Shown: positions 1 to 9,563, numbered from the stretch's first letter. The stretch is DNA of 64,000 bases from Devosia sp. Leaf420 (GCF_001425445.1 NZ_LMQU01000011.1:326-64325); one strand, 5' to 3'. The notes: generated by a model not told the origin, from the letters alone. Translations and numbers: made by a program.

Positions 1-482
<482 letters not shown>

Positions 483-629
483 ACCAACAACACAGTTGCT
501 CGGGTCAAGCCCGAGGGAAAGGCGGTGAGTATGAAGGTTTCAGGGATGGAGTTGTTCAGGTTGTCCCGAGTGGAGACTACGCACTCGGGGCCGTTTAAAC
601 CCTGTCACCCCACCGCGGCGTTACTAACG

Positions 630-674
630 CGAAAGCGGGAATCCGGGTTTCGGGAAGGGAGATTCCCGCTTTCG
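630..674. repeat. Long palindrome, CGAAAGCGGGAATC type
   Basis: Perfect 14-bp arms CGAAAGCGGGAATC (630-643) and GATTCCCGCTTTCG (661-674) enclose a 17-nt loop. There is no U-tract after it, so it looks more like a dispersed REP-type element than a terminator, though it lies downstream of the anti-sigma gene's 3' end. Confidence 0.7.
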
Positions 675-790
675 TGGGAATGATGTGGGGGACTTGGGGT
701 TGTTCAGAAACGCGGCTGAGTGCGCGCGTTGGAACAAGGCACAGTTGCCTCGTGCATCGGCCAGTAAAATGGAAAAATGAGCAGCCGCCA

Positions 791-853
791 CCACCCGGCT
801 TGTCCGGGTGGTCCAGATGGTAAAAAGATGGATTGCCCGGACAAGCCGGGCAA
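791..853. repeat. Paired REP-like hairpins in inverted order
   Basis: Hairpin A (791-811, CCACCCGG/CCGGGTGG) and hairpin B (833-853, TTGCCCGG/CCGGGCAA) have central 15-mers that are exact reverse complements: CCCGGCTTGTCCGGG and CCCGGACAAGCCGGG. An inverted pair of short hairpins is the arrangement of a BIME-like repeat unit. Similar CCGGG-rich elements recur at 3270-3340 and 59858-59920. Confidence 0.7.
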
Positions 854-901
854 TGACGACCGTCGGGAGAGCTAGGCCAACGAGCGCGCAAATGCGCTCG
901 G

Positions 902-1603
902 CTAGATCTTTGTGACGGCGCCTTGCGCGACGATTGGGCCGGTGGGGACGCCGTTGGGAGCGCCGCCGGCGGGTTCTAGGGTTATGGCAAGGACCGAGCC
1001 TTCGCCCCAGCCGGAGCGGACGGCGTCGGTGAGTTCGACGGTCGTGCGGGCGTCGATTGGGACGAGACCCATCGAAATGGGGTCGTGGCCGCCCTGGATG
1101 GCCCAGAGTTCATAATCGCTGCCCGGTACGGAGTGACCGGAGAGCGAAGTGAGGCGAACAGCGCCCGTGCCGTCATAGAGGGCGACGAATTCGACATCGC
1201 TGCCTTCGGCCTGGAGCGCGGCGACGAGCTGATTGGCGAGCTGGCCGGAATCGGGGCGGGGCTGGAGCGTGCTGAACCCGACGGCGATTGCGGCGACGGC
1301 CAGAGCGCCGGCTGCGACGGACCGCCAGAGGGCAAGGCTATCCCACAGGGAAGCGCGCTTTTGAGCGCCGAAAAGTCTCGTTTCGAGATCGGAGAAGATA
1401 TGGGCCGGTGGGCCGACAGGCTCGACCTGATTGTCGAGATAGGCAAAGCGCTGGACCCAGAAATCGCGTTCGCGCCGGAGGGCTGCATCCTGCTCGATCC
1501 TACGCGTCATCTCGGCATGCGCCTTGGGGCCAAGCAAGCCGAGGACGTATTCGGCGATCGCGGCGCGGCCCTGGTCCTCTTCTGTAAAATCTTGCTCGGT
1601 CAT
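902..1603 (-). CDS. Anti-sigma factor, RskA type
   Basis: A 233-residue membrane-anchored anti-sigma factor predicted to hold the ECF sigma factor encoded just upstream. The N-terminal cytoplasmic part (residues 1-90) carries the helical sigma-binding region, one membrane segment lies at about 93-113 (LWRSVAAGALAVAAIAVGF), and the periplasmic part (125-233) has the RskA features YELWAIQGGHDPISMG and VLAITLEPAGGAPNGVPTGPI. I chose ATG at 1603 because it overlaps the sigma-factor stop as ATGA (1603-1600), which implies translational coupling. A longer in-frame start at 1648 would run back into the sigma gene. No zinc-binding HxxxCxxC motif is seen. Confidence 0.85.
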   Translation of the reverse strand: MTEQDFTEEDQGRAAIAEYVLGLLGPKAHAEMTRRIEQDAALRRERDFWVQRFAYLDNQVEPVGPPAHIFSDLETRLFGAQKRASLWDSLALWRSVAAGALAVAAIAVGFSTLQPRPDSGQLANQLVAALQAEGSDVEFVALYDGTGAVRLTSLSGHSVPGSDYELWAIQGGHDPISMGLVPIDARTTVELTDAVRSGWGEGSVLAITLEPAGGAPNGVPTGPIVAQGAVTKI

Positions 1604-2181
1604 GTCGTCAGGCACTCTCGTAACTTTATGAGGCTGCGGCGCAGCCATGTTCTCATCGTGTTGACCGGCACGGAATGGCGGACTGCCAATTCCTCATAAC
1701 TGAAGCCGTCAAGATAGGCCCCACGCACCGCATCGGCACGATCGGGATCGAGCGTTGCGAGGCAAACCTCGATACGCGCGCCATCTTCGGCTGCTTCCGC
1801 CTGCCGTTCAGGGTCAGGACTGAGATCGGGGATATCAAGGGCAACGTCTATGTCTTCACTGATCGGACGCCGCGCCCGGATGATATCCAAGGCGTGATTG
1901 CGGGCGACGGCGCAGAGCCAGCTAATGGGGCTGGTATTGCTTGAGACATATCGATCGGCTTTTTGCCAGATCTTGACGTAGACTTCCTGGATCGCTTCCT
2001 CGGTTTCGGCTCTGTCTTTTAAAATACGCAGAACTACGCCGAAAAGTTTCGCGCTTGTTCGGTCGTAAAGTGAGCGAAAAGCGACACGGTCGCGCAAGGC
2101 ACAACGAGAGATCAGGTCCGCAATGTCGCGGGCTTCAGCTTGCATCGGCAAATGTCCGGAATGTCGTTCCGGCTCCTCCAT
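1600..2181 (-). CDS. ECF-family RNA polymerase sigma factor
   Basis: Sigma-70 group 4 factor of about 193 residues. Region 2 is visible in the first half ([20 protein letters not shown], then [18 protein letters not shown]) and region 4 with its helix-turn-helix near the C-terminus ([20 protein letters not shown]). It is cotranscribed with the anti-sigma gene through an ATGA overlap, the usual sigma/RskA arrangement in which a periplasmic or oxidative signal releases the sigma factor. The start is uncertain: ATG at 2181 has a GGAAAG about 9 nt upstream; ATG at 2145 would give 181 residues, and longer starts exist up to 2385. It is divergent from argB. Confidence 0.85.
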   Translation of the reverse strand: MEEPERHSGHLPMQAEARDIADLISRCALRDRVAFRSLYDRTSAKLFGVVLRILKDRAETEEAIQEVYVKIWQKADRYVSSNTSPISWLCAVARNHALDIIRARRPISEDIDVALDIPDLSPDPERQAEAAEDGARIEVCLATLDPDRADAVRGAYLDGFSYEELAVRHSVPVNTMRTWLRRSLIKLRECLTT

Positions 2182-2250
2182 GCGAGCATCTTTCCACGCA
2201 CTCGCAGCACGGACAACGCAATTGTGGAGGAAATGGATCATCGGCCACGA

Positions 2251-2286
2251 TTTTGTCGCGTCCAATGATTTAAACGGACGACAAAA
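2251..2286. promoter_or_regulatory. Inverted repeat between sigma gene and argB
   Basis: TTTTGTCGCGTCC (2251-2263) is mirrored by GGACGACAAAA (2276-2286); the arms match except for a 2-nt CG insertion in the left arm. It lies in the divergent intergenic region, about 70 nt upstream of the sigma-factor start and 53 nt upstream of argB. It could be a regulator operator or hold the autoregulated ECF promoter. No function is shown. Confidence 0.4.
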
Positions 2287-2338
2287 TGCACTAGACCCTT
2301 GCCCGTCCGCAGGTCTTTCCCGAGGAAACAGTCGACCC

Positions 2339-3238
2339 ATGACCGACCAGAACACGACCGATCGCTTCAGCCACGATGCCGGCATCCTCGCGCAAGCCCT
2401 GCCCTATATGCAGCGCTACGAGGGCAAGACCGTCGTGGTGAAATATGGTGGCCACGCTATGGGCGACGCCCAGCTTGGCCAGGCTTTTGCGCGCGACATT
2501 GCGCTTTTGAAGCAATCCAAGGTCAATCCGATCGTCGTGCATGGTGGTGGTCCGCAGATCGCCTCGATGCTCAAAAACCTCGGCATCGAATCCAAGTTCG
2601 AAGGCGGCCTTCGCGTCACCGACGCACGGACGATGGAAATCGTCGAAATGGTGCTCGCCGGTTCGATCAACAAGGAAATCGTCGCGCTGATCAATGCCGA
2701 AGGCGAATGGGCCATCGGGCTTTGCGGCAAGGACGGCAATATGGTCTTTGCCCGTAAGGCCGAAAAGAAGGTGAAAGATCCCGGCTCCAACATCGAGCGC
2801 GTGCTTGATCTCGGCTTTGTCGGCGAACCGGTCGAAGTCGACCGGACCCTCCTCGATCTGCTCGCCCGCTCGGAAATGATCCCGGTGATCGCCCCGGTCG
2901 CGCCCGGCCGCGATGGCAACACCTATAATATCAATGCCGATACCTTTGCCGGCGCCATTGCCGGTTCGCTCGGCGCCAAGCGCCTTCTGTTCCTGACCGA
3001 CGTGCCGGGCGTGCTTGACAAGGACGGCAAGCTGATCCCCGAACTGACGGTGAGCGACGCGAAGAAGCTGATCGCCGACGGGACGATTTCGGGCGGGATG
3101 ATTCCGAAGGTCGAGACCTGCCTTGAGGCGCTCGATTCAGGCGTTGAGGGTGTTGTCATTCTCAACGGCAAGCAGCCGCATGTGGTGCTGGTGGAGCTTT
3201 TTACCGAGTTCGGTGCGGGTACGCTGATCGTAAGGTAA
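2339..3238 (+). CDS. argB: Acetylglutamate kinase
   Basis: Phosphorylates N-acetylglutamate in the second step of arginine synthesis; cytoplasmic. The 299-residue length is typical. Visible family motifs are VVKYGGHAM (residues 33-41, phosphate-binding lysine K35), VVHGGGPQI (66-74, substrate-binding glycine loop), [20 protein letters not shown] from about 198 and GVLDKDG after it, and [14 protein letters not shown] with the conserved lysine near the C-terminus. ATG at 2339 was chosen over an upstream in-frame start at 2123 because GAGGAAA lies 10 nt before it and the family N-terminus begins here. No other arginine gene is adjacent. Confidence 0.97.
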   Translation: MTDQNTTDRFSHDAGILAQALPYMQRYEGKTVVVKYGGHAMGDAQLGQAFARDIALLKQSKVNPIVVHGGGPQIASMLKNLGIESKFEGGLRVTDARTMEIVEMVLAGSINKEIVALINAEGEWAIGLCGKDGNMVFARKAEKKVKDPGSNIERVLDLGFVGEPVEVDRTLLDLLARSEMIPVIAPVAPGRDGNTYNINADTFAGAIAGSLGAKRLLFLTDVPGVLDKDGKLIPELTVSDAKKLIADGTISGGMIPKVETCLEALDSGVEGVVILNGKQPHVVLVELFTEFGAGTLIVR

Positions 3239-3269
3239 GTCCTTCTTCGGATCTGCCACGACCACCGGT

Positions 3270-3340
3270 TGTCATCCCGGGCTTGATCCGGGATCCATCC
3301 TGAGATCTCGAGATGGGCCCCGGCCTTCGCCGGGGTGACA
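3270..3340. repeat. REP-like palindromic element
   Basis: Two nested hairpins bounded by TGTCA and TGACA: CCCGGGCTTGATCCGGG, then CCCCGGCCTTCGCCGGGG. This is the form of intergenic palindrome common in Rhizobiales genomes. It sits between argB and the TauE-type gene; a related copy is at 59858-59920. Confidence 0.75.
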
Positions 3341-3457
3341 ATCGCAGATATGTCAAATGATCGGGGCTGATCTGGGTAGCGGTGAGTTTCACCGCCCCGC
3401 CTCCACCGGAACGGAATCCGCATGAGCCTTGTTTCGAGAACCAAATAAAGCTGGGGG

Positions 3458-4249
3458 ATGCTTTTGGGTTCGGAGTTTTTCATTTTTGCCGTGGTGGGCT
3501 TTCTGGCCCAGATCGTCGACGGTGCGCTTGGCATGGCCTATGGCGTCGTCAGTTCGACCATGCTCCTTTCCTTCGGTGTACCGCCGGCTGCAGCCTCGGC
3601 CAGCGTCCATGCCGCCGAAATGTTCACGACGGCCGCTTCGGCGACGAGCCATGTGCGCAATCGAAACGTCAATTGGAAGCTGTTCTGGCGGCTCGCGCCG
3701 GCGGGGATCGTCGGCGGCGTGCTCGGCACCTATGTGCTGACCGCGATCGACGGTGCGGTGCTGCGGCCATACGTGACCGCCTATCTCGGGCTGCTTGGTG
3801 TGTTCATTCTCTATCGCGCCCTGCGCGTGCGGGGCGCCTATCGCGAACCGCAGACCAAGATCGTCATGCCGCTTGGTGTGGCCGGTGGCTTTGTCGATGC
3901 TGCCGGTGGTGGCGGCTGGGGGCCGATCGTGACCTCGAGCCTGATCGGTTCGGGCGGCGCGCCGCGCTTTGTCGTTGGCACAGTCAACACGGTCGAATTC
4001 TTCGTGACGACGGCGGTTTCGATCGCCTTTATCACCGCCCTTCTCACCGGGCACTGGAGCGAGGCCGAGGGGATCGATCAGTATTTCTGGTCAGTGGCGG
4101 GGCTGGTGGTCGGCGGCGTGATCGCCGCGCCTTTGGCAGGCTTTATCGTCCGCATCCTGCCGCCCAAGCGCTTGATGCTGATGGTCGGCACTTTGGTCGT
4201 TTGCCTCGCGCTATTCCAGACCTGGGAACTGCTGTTCAAGGCGAGCTGA
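3458..4249 (+). CDS. TauE/SafE-family sulfite or organic-anion exporter
   Basis: A 263-residue integral membrane protein with about eight hydrophobic segments in two repeated halves. Typical TauE/SafE features are the first-helix signature VGFLAQIVDGALGMAYGVV with GVPPAAASASVHAAE following, and the counterpart in the second half, VAGGFVDAAGGGGWGPIVTS, followed by VGTVNTVEFF. Family members move sulfite, sulfoacetate or related anions across the inner membrane; the substrate here cannot be told from context. The start ATG lies directly after a GGGGG run, too close for a standard ribosome site, and the next in-frame methionine is at residue 27, so the start is not firm. Monocistronic, convergent with the efflux pump gene. 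Confidence 0.88.
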   Translation: MLLGSEFFIFAVVGFLAQIVDGALGMAYGVVSSTMLLSFGVPPAAASASVHAAEMFTTAASATSHVRNRNVNWKLFWRLAPAGIVGGVLGTYVLTAIDGAVLRPYVTAYLGLLGVFILYRALRVRGAYREPQTKIVMPLGVAGGFVDAAGGGGWGPIVTSSLIGSGGAPRFVVGTVNTVEFFVTTAVSIAFITALLTGHWSEAEGIDQYFWSVAGLVVGGVIAAPLAGFIVRILPPKRLMLMVGTLVVCLALFQTWELLFKAS

Positions 4250-4281
4250 GGGACGGCAGCGCACCGCCGTCCCCCGAGAGA

Positions 4282-5775
4282 TCAAACTTCGATCGCGACA
4301 TGCTGCTGCGGTGCGCCGCCCGGCGCCCGGGCCGCTGGACGCTTGAAGGCAAAGGCCAGCAAGAGCACGAGGCCAAAGCTGATCACCTGATACCAGAGCG
4401 CCATGGCGGTCGAATCCGCGAAGGCCGCGTGGGGTGCAGAGCCCGTCGCCATGGAATTGCCGAGGTGGGTGAAGAAGATTTCACCGATGATGGCGACGCC
4501 GAGCGCGCCACCCACCTGCTGGAACGCCTGGAGCGCGCCTGAGCCGGCACCGGCATCGCGCTGGGGCACATTGGCCAGAACGAGCTGGAAGAGCGACGAG
4601 AACCCAAGGCCGAGGCCGATACCGGCGATGAGGAGTGGCGGCAGGAAGGCCCAATGGTCGATCGTGTCGCCGACGCCCGCAATGTAGAAATGCAACCAGC
4701 CAATGCCGAAGCTAAGGAGCGCACCGGCCGCGGCGAGACGGCTGCGGAGATAGTGGGCGCCAAAACGGCCAGCGATGAGCGAGGCAATCAGGACGCCAAC
4801 CGAGAACGGGGTATTGGTGAGGCCTGATTCAAGCGGGGTGAAATTGAACCCGCCCTGCAGGAGCAGCGAAATCACCATGAACATACCGGGAATACCCGAA
4901 GCGAAGATGGTGACGACCAAGGCGCCGAACATGAACTGGCGATTGGTGATCAGGTCGAAGTTGAGAAGCTGCGACTGGCCGGCGGCGGCGCGGTGGCGCG
5001 TCCAGAAAACAAAGGCCACGATGAGCGCGAGGCCGGCAACGATCATGGCAAAGCACCAGGCTGGCCAGCCATAGGCGCGACCTTCGACGATCGGGAAGAC
5101 CACCGCCATGATGCCAAGACCGAAGAGGGCAATGCCGACATAGTCGTTCTTGAGCGACGGATGTCCCGGCAGGCGCGGGATCAGGAACCAGCCCGCGACG
5201 ACGGCGGCGATACCTATCGGGATATTGACGAGGAAAATCGGCTGCCAGGAGAGGCCGAAGAGATTGGCCGAGATCAGGACGCCACCGAGGATCGGACCGC
5301 AGACCGAAGCAAGGCCCGCGGAAAGACCAAAGAGCGAAAAGGCCTGGCCGCGTTCATTGGGTGGGAAGGTGACGGTTGCGATGGCGAGGACCTGCGGGGT
5401 CATCATGGCGCCGGCAAGGCCCTGAATGATGCGCGCCACGATCAGGAACTCGATATTGGGCGCGAGGCCGCAAAGAGCGGAAGCGGCGGTGAAGCCGGCA
5501 ACGCCCCAGAGGAACAGCGTCGTGCGCCCCAGAATGTCGCCGAGGCGACCGAAGGGCAAAAGCCCGAGGGCGAAGGCGAGAATATAGGCCGCGATAACCC
5601 ATTCGATCTGCGTATCCGAGGCACCGAGCCCGGTGCGCATCGAGGGGAGCGCGACATTGACGATGGTGACATCGATGAGGTTCATGAAATTGGCGATGAG
5701 CAGCACGAAGAGCGCCACCCAGCGGCGCGGATCGGGCGGCGTCGCAGCGCCGGCTTGAGCATGGGGAGAGGACAT
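4282..5775 (-). CDS. MFS efflux transporter, DHA2 (EmrB/QacA) type
   Basis: A 497-residue drug:H+ antiporter with about 14 membrane segments. Motif A of the superfamily is visible as GLLPFGRLGDILGRTT in the loop after helix 2, with VTIVNVALPSM in helix 1 (the DHA2 'D-x-TIVNVALP' signature) and SVCGPILGGVL (motif C) in helix 5. It is the second gene of a tetR-pump operon: the regulator's stop TAA lies 4 nt before this ATG and overlaps the pump's ribosome site AAGGA. Expression is therefore likely induced when TetR binds a toxic ligand. The substrate is unknown. Confidence 0.92.
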   Translation of the reverse strand: MSSPHAQAGAATPPDPRRWVALFVLLIANFMNLIDVTIVNVALPSMRTGLGASDTQIEWVIAAYILAFALGLLPFGRLGDILGRTTLFLWGVAGFTAASALCGLAPNIEFLIVARIIQGLAGAMMTPQVLAIATVTFPPNERGQAFSLFGLSAGLASVCGPILGGVLISANLFGLSWQPIFLVNIPIGIAAVVAGWFLIPRLPGHPSLKNDYVGIALFGLGIMAVVFPIVEGRAYGWPAWCFAMIVAGLALIVAFVFWTRHRAAAGQSQLLNFDLITNRQFMFGALVVTIFASGIPGMFMVISLLLQGGFNFTPLESGLTNTPFSVGVLIASLIAGRFGAHYLRSRLAAAGALLSFGIGWLHFYIAGVGDTIDHWAFLPPLLIAGIGLGLGFSSLFQLVLANVPQRDAGAGSGALQAFQQVGGALGVAIIGEIFFTHLGNSMATGSAPHAAFADSTAMALWYQVISFGLVLLLAFAFKRPAARAPGGAPQQHVAIEV

Positions 5776-5779
5776 GGAT

Positions 5780-6388
5780 TTATCCTTGTGACGAAGGGAA
5801 TGAAAAAGCGCGTTCGAGTTCGGCAGTGACAGCAGGGAGCTGGGCGCGCCGATGCGGACGCCAGCAATCGGACAAGGCGGCCGTCGTGATCACGGCAGCA
5901 GCTTCCGGGTCGAGATCGGGCCGGAACGAGCCGTCGCTCACGCCAGTCCGAAAAATTTCGGCGTATTGGCCCGTCCAGAAACTTTGCATGGGCAAGATGA
6001 TTTCGGCGATCGAGGGGTCGCGGCGGGCGCGATCGATCAGTTCGCTGAGGACGGCAATCAGTTCGGGGGAGTCCGCGACGATTTCGGCGAACTCGACGAA
6101 TTCGATGCGGAGCTGTTGGAGGCCAGGCAGATCGGCGCGCGGATGGCGCTGGGCCGAGGCCTTGAAATCCTCGCGAAGCGATGCGGCAACGAGCGTGACC
6201 AGGGCTTCCTTGGTCGGTACATGGTAGTGAAGCGTCGCAATATTGATGCCCACCCGCTCGGCAATGTCACGGGTGCGGAGACCCTCGAGCCCTTTTTTGA
6301 TGATCAGAGCGCGTGCGGCCTGGGCGATGGCGATCCGCCGATCGTCGCCGCTTTCGCGCCGGGTCATGGATGGGGACGAGGAGGACAT
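5780..6388 (-). CDS. TetR-family transcriptional regulator
   Basis: A 202-residue repressor. The N-terminal HTH is clear at about residues 18-65 (RIAIAQAARALIIKKGLEGL, RTRDIAERVGINIATLHYHV); the C-terminal two-thirds is the ligand-binding helical domain, including the region SELIDRARRDPSIAEI. It heads the operon with the downstream efflux pump, and a dyad at 6444-6459, about 55 nt upstream, is a good operator candidate. ATG at 6388 lacks a clear ribosome site; ATG at 6367 (MTRRES) is an alternative that would not change the domain content. Confidence 0.92.
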   Translation of the reverse strand: MSSSSPSMTRRESGDDRRIAIAQAARALIIKKGLEGLRTRDIAERVGINIATLHYHVPTKEALVTLVAASLREDFKASAQRHPRADLPGLQQLRIEFVEFAEIVADSPELIAVLSELIDRARRDPSIAEIILPMQSFWTGQYAEIFRTGVSDGSFRPDLDPEAAAVITTAALSDCWRPHRRAQLPAVTAELERAFSFPSSQG

Positions 6389-6443
6389 CGAGAGGCTTTC
6401 AGAAATTTCTGGCGCGGATCATTAGCTCTACCGCAAACATCAA

Positions 6444-6459
6444 TCAATCATTTGATTGA
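6444..6459. promoter_or_regulatory. Candidate TetR operator
   Basis: Dyad TCAATCA-TT-TGATTGA with perfect 7-bp arms lies between tetR and ilvA, 55 nt upstream of the tetR start, in a local AT-rich patch likely to hold the promoter. Symmetry and position fit an autoregulatory TetR site; no binding evidence exists. Confidence 0.55.
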
Positions 6460-6556
6460 GACAATGTGTCATGCCTGCCGCGCATGGGTGTGTGGGTGAG
6501 GCGATTGACATTTTCTGTCAGCAGGCGTCCATCACGGCCAATTCCGGGAGCCCGCA

Positions 6557-8074
6557 ATGACCGACTATGTCCGCAAGATCCTGACCTCGGCGGTCTATGA
6601 AGTTGCCGAACAGACCCCGCTCGATCCGATGCGCCTTCTCTCGCAGCGGCTGGGTCAGGATATCCTCCTCAAACGCGAGGATTTGCAGCCGGTCTTTTCG
6701 TTCAAGATCCGCGGCGCGCACAATCGCATGAGCCAGTTGACGGCCGAGGAACGGGCGCGTGGCGTGATCTGCGCTTCGGCCGGCAATCATGCGCAAGGCG
6801 TGGCGCTGTCGGCGACGCGGCTCGGGGTGCGCTCGATCATCGTCATGCCGACGACGACGCCCGAGATCAAGATCAATGCCGTCAAGCGGTTGGGCGGCGA
6901 GGTCGTGCTGTTCGGCGACGGGTTCGACGCGGCGCGGGCCCATGCCTCAGGCCTGGCCGAGCGGCATGGCTACGTCTTCGTCCATCCGTTTGACGATCCG
7001 GATGTCATTGCCGGTCAAGGTACGGTGGGCATGGAATTGCTGCGCCAGCATCCGGGCGAAATCGGCGCCATCTATGTGCCGGTCGGCGGGGGCGGCCTTG
7101 CGGCGGGGATCGCAACTTTCGTCAAGTTTTTGCGGCCCGAGATCAAGGTGATCGGCGTCGAGCCGGAAGAAGCCGCGAGCATGAAGGCGGCGATCGCCGC
7201 GGGATACCCCGTCCCGCTAGATCAGGTCGGGCTCTTTGCCGATGGCGTCGCGGTGCGGCAGGTCGGGGACGAGACGTTCCGTCTCTGCCGGGACCTGCTG
7301 GACGACATCGTGACGGTGACAGCCGACGAAATCTGCGCGGCGATCAAGGATATCTTTGACGATATGCGCGCCATTGCCGAACCCGCTGGCGCCCTGGCAC
7401 TGGCGGGATTGCGGCGGCATGTCGAGGATGGCGCGGCGCCCGAGGGCAGCCTCATCGCCATCAACTCGGGCGCCAATGTCAATTTCGATCGGCTGCGTTA
7501 TGTGGCGGAACGCGCCGAAATCGGCGAGCGGGCCGAAGCGCTCTTGGCCGTGACCATCCCCGAAATACCGGGCAGTTATCGCGCGTTCATTCGCCTGCTC
7601 GGGCGGCGAGCCATCACCGAATTCAACTATCGCTACGCCCACGGCGTCGGCGCCCATATCTTTGTCGGCGTAAAACTCACCCAGGGCGACACCGAGAAGC
7701 GCGAGATCATCGACCTCCTCTCGTCAAATGGTCTCTCGGTGACCGATATGACCGACAATGAAGTGGCAAAACTGCATGTGCGGCACATGGTGGGCGGGCG
7801 AGTGCATGACCTCGACGATGAAATGGTCTTCCGCTTCCAGTTTCCGGAGCGGCCGGGCGCTCTGCTCAAATTCCTCGAAGGGCTGAACGACGCCTGGAAC
7901 ATTTCGCTGTTCCATTATCGCAATCACGGCGCCGACTATGCCCGCGTTCTGGTGGGCGTGCAGGTGCCGCCCGAAACGCGCCAGGACTTCTATGCCCATA
8001 TCGACGCCATCGGCTTTCCCTATTGGGACGAAACGGAAAATTCCGCCTATCGGCTCTTTCTTGAAGCAAATTGA
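6557..8074 (+). CDS. ilvA: Threonine ammonia-lyase, biosynthetic type
   Basis: PLP enzyme that deaminates threonine to 2-oxobutanoate, the first step of isoleucine synthesis. The 505 residues match the long, allosterically regulated form: catalytic PLP domain with the Schiff-base lysine K50 in FSFKIRGAHNRM, SAGNHAQGVALSA (74-86), and the phosphate-binding glycine loop VGGGGLAAG (about 178-186); then two C-terminal ACT-like regulatory domains from about residue 330 (LLAVTIPEIPGSYRAFIRLL and FRFQFPERPGALLKFLEGL). These ACT-like modules mediate isoleucine feedback in the family. GGGAGCCCGCA precedes the ATG. Monocistronic. Confidence 0.95.
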   Translation: MTDYVRKILTSAVYEVAEQTPLDPMRLLSQRLGQDILLKREDLQPVFSFKIRGAHNRMSQLTAEERARGVICASAGNHAQGVALSATRLGVRSIIVMPTTTPEIKINAVKRLGGEVVLFGDGFDAARAHASGLAERHGYVFVHPFDDPDVIAGQGTVGMELLRQHPGEIGAIYVPVGGGGLAAGIATFVKFLRPEIKVIGVEPEEAASMKAAIAAGYPVPLDQVGLFADGVAVRQVGDETFRLCRDLLDDIVTVTADEICAAIKDIFDDMRAIAEPAGALALAGLRRHVEDGAAPEGSLIAINSGANVNFDRLRYVAERAEIGERAEALLAVTIPEIPGSYRAFIRLLGRRAITEFNYRYAHGVGAHIFVGVKLTQGDTEKREIIDLLSSNGLSVTDMTDNEVAKLHVRHMVGGRVHDLDDEMVFRFQFPERPGALLKFLEGLNDAWNISLFHYRNHGADYARVLVGVQVPPETRQDFYAHIDAIGFPYWDETENSAYRLFLEAN

Positions 8075-8249
8075 ACCGAATTGGCTAAGCAGAGTTCGAC
8101 ATTGTGGCGAAATAAACCAGTGCCATAAGAACGGACGCAATTCTGCCGCTTATCGACTGCAGTCAGTCTTCGAGGGGCAATTCAACCGGGGGACAGGCGG
8201 GCGTTCGAGTAATTCCGCAACCTCATTAACATCAAGGATGACGCAGACC

Positions 8250-9485
8250 ATGATGAAGACCACGAAGATCCAGGGCCTGATGCTTGCATCCGGCTTGGCG
8301 ACCCTCGCGCTGATGCAGCCAGCAATGGCGCTCGACGCGCAGACGTTCGTCGACCGCCTTGCAGCAGTCTACAAGGTCGGGGGCTATGACATTACGTTTG
8401 GCACCGCCACCCTGGATGGCACCACCATCACCGTCGATGGTGCCACCGTTGCCGTGGCCGGCATGGAAGGCGACCCGCTCACCATCGATACCGAACTGAC
8501 CTTCACCGGCGTTGCCGACGCCGATGATGGCGGCTTTACTGCCGAGGCGCTGACCGTTCCCGATATCGACACCGACTTTGCCGAAGAACCGACGGGCCAC
8601 CTGACCCTGACCGACATTTCGGCGACGGACATTTATCTGCCGCCCGAAGACGAGGTGAACATGACCGCCCTCCTCGCTTCGGTGGGCAGTGTTTCGACCG
8701 GTCCTCTCAAGATCACGCGCGATGGCGCCGATTTCCTCTCGATCGACTCGATCGAGGCGACGAACGAATTCACCTATGACGATGCCGACGCCGTCACCGA
8801 TATTGCCTCGACCTTCGACATCACCGGCATCTGGGCCGACCTGACCTCCATGGCCGAGGAAGACCCGCAGGCAGGCCCGGTGATCCAGGCGCTTGGCCTG
8901 ACCGAAATCAACGGCAATATCAGCGAAAAGATGACCTGGGGCCTGGCTGATGGCCACATGATCATCGACCAGTTCTTGCTGGATTTCGCCGATGTCGGCG
9001 CCATCAATTTCAAGATGGACATGTCGGGCCTGACCCCTGCCGTGTTCGAAAAGATCAATGCCATGGAAACGGCAAAGCCGGGCGCGACGCCGGAAGAGCA
9101 GCAGGCCCAGCAGATGATGGTGGGCATGGAACTGCTCCAGGCCGTAACGCTGACGAGCTCGAGCCTGCGTTATGACGATGCCGGTCTTGCACCAAAACTG
9201 CTCGACCTCTTTGCCAGCCAGTCCGGTGCCGATCGCGCCGCGTTCGTCGAAAGCCTCAAGGCCATGGTGCCGCAGCTTGTCGGCCAGGCCGGTGTTCCCG
9301 AGCTGACCGACATGGTCGTGCCGCAGGTCAACACCTTCCTCGATGACCCCAAGAGCATCGAGGTTGCCGTCAAGCCAGCGACCCCGACCACGCTGTTGGT
9401 TCTGAGCGCTGCTGCAGCCAACCCGGCCAGTTTGATCTCGGCTCTCGGCCTTGCCATCACGGCTAATCAGGCTGCCGCCGAATAA
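8250..9485 (+). CDS. Secreted protein of unknown function
   Basis: I do not recognise a family with confidence. The 411-residue product starts with a clear signal peptide (MMKTTKIQGLMLASG..., cleavage likely after AMA near residue 29), so it is periplasmic or surface-exposed. The mature part is acidic, poor in Cys, and rich in short hydrophobic/acidic strands such as TFGTATLDGTTITVDGATV, LTLTDISATDIYLPPED and GLTEINGNISEKMTWGLADG. These repeat an 'x-I-x-x-I-x-A-T' rhythm that suggests stacked beta strands like AsmA/DUF2125-type proteins. ATG at 8250 (AAGGA 12 nt upstream) is preferred to ATG at 8238, which abuts that site. A hairpin at 9498-9521 follows. Monocistronic. Confidence 0.75.
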   Translation: MMKTTKIQGLMLASGLATLALMQPAMALDAQTFVDRLAAVYKVGGYDITFGTATLDGTTITVDGATVAVAGMEGDPLTIDTELTFTGVADADDGGFTAEALTVPDIDTDFAEEPTGHLTLTDISATDIYLPPEDEVNMTALLASVGSVSTGPLKITRDGADFLSIDSIEATNEFTYDDADAVTDIASTFDITGIWADLTSMAEEDPQAGPVIQALGLTEINGNISEKMTWGLADGHMIIDQFLLDFADVGAINFKMDMSGLTPAVFEKINAMETAKPGATPEEQQAQQMMVGMELLQAVTLTSSSLRYDDAGLAPKLLDLFASQSGADRAAFVESLKAMVPQLVGQAGVPELTDMVVPQVNTFLDDPKSIEVAVKPATPTTLLVLSAAAANPASLISALGLAITANQAAAE

Positions 9486-9497
9486 GCGCAAAACTTC

Positions 9498-9521
9498 GCG
9501 AGCCTCCTACGGGAGGCTCGC
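9498..9521 (+). terminator. Hairpin after the secreted-protein gene
   Basis: GCGAGCCTCC (9498-9507) pairs with GGAGGCTCGC (9512-9521) across a 4-nt loop, 12 nt after the stop. The stem is strong but no U-run follows, so termination by this hairpin alone is uncertain. Confidence 0.6.
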
Positions 9522-9563
9522 ACCCCTGATGAAGCTTTCATCATTTTGTGCTAGCTTGGCGCC

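Larger units (their letters stand above)
483..901. other. Intergenic stretch with repeats, no gene seen
   Basis: No convincing coding frame. The stretch holds the palindromes annotated at 630-674 and 791-853; the rest shows no recognisable promoter or RNA gene. It separates the transposase remnant from the 3' end of the anti-sigma gene, so it has probably collected repeats and insertion debris. Confidence 0.6.

Noticed and set aside
8232-9491. A 419-codon open frame on the minus strand across the secreted-protein gene
   Set aside because: Antisense frame produced by GC-rich codon bias; its translation is rich in Gly, His and Arg and shows no family, while the plus strand has a signal peptide and a terminator.
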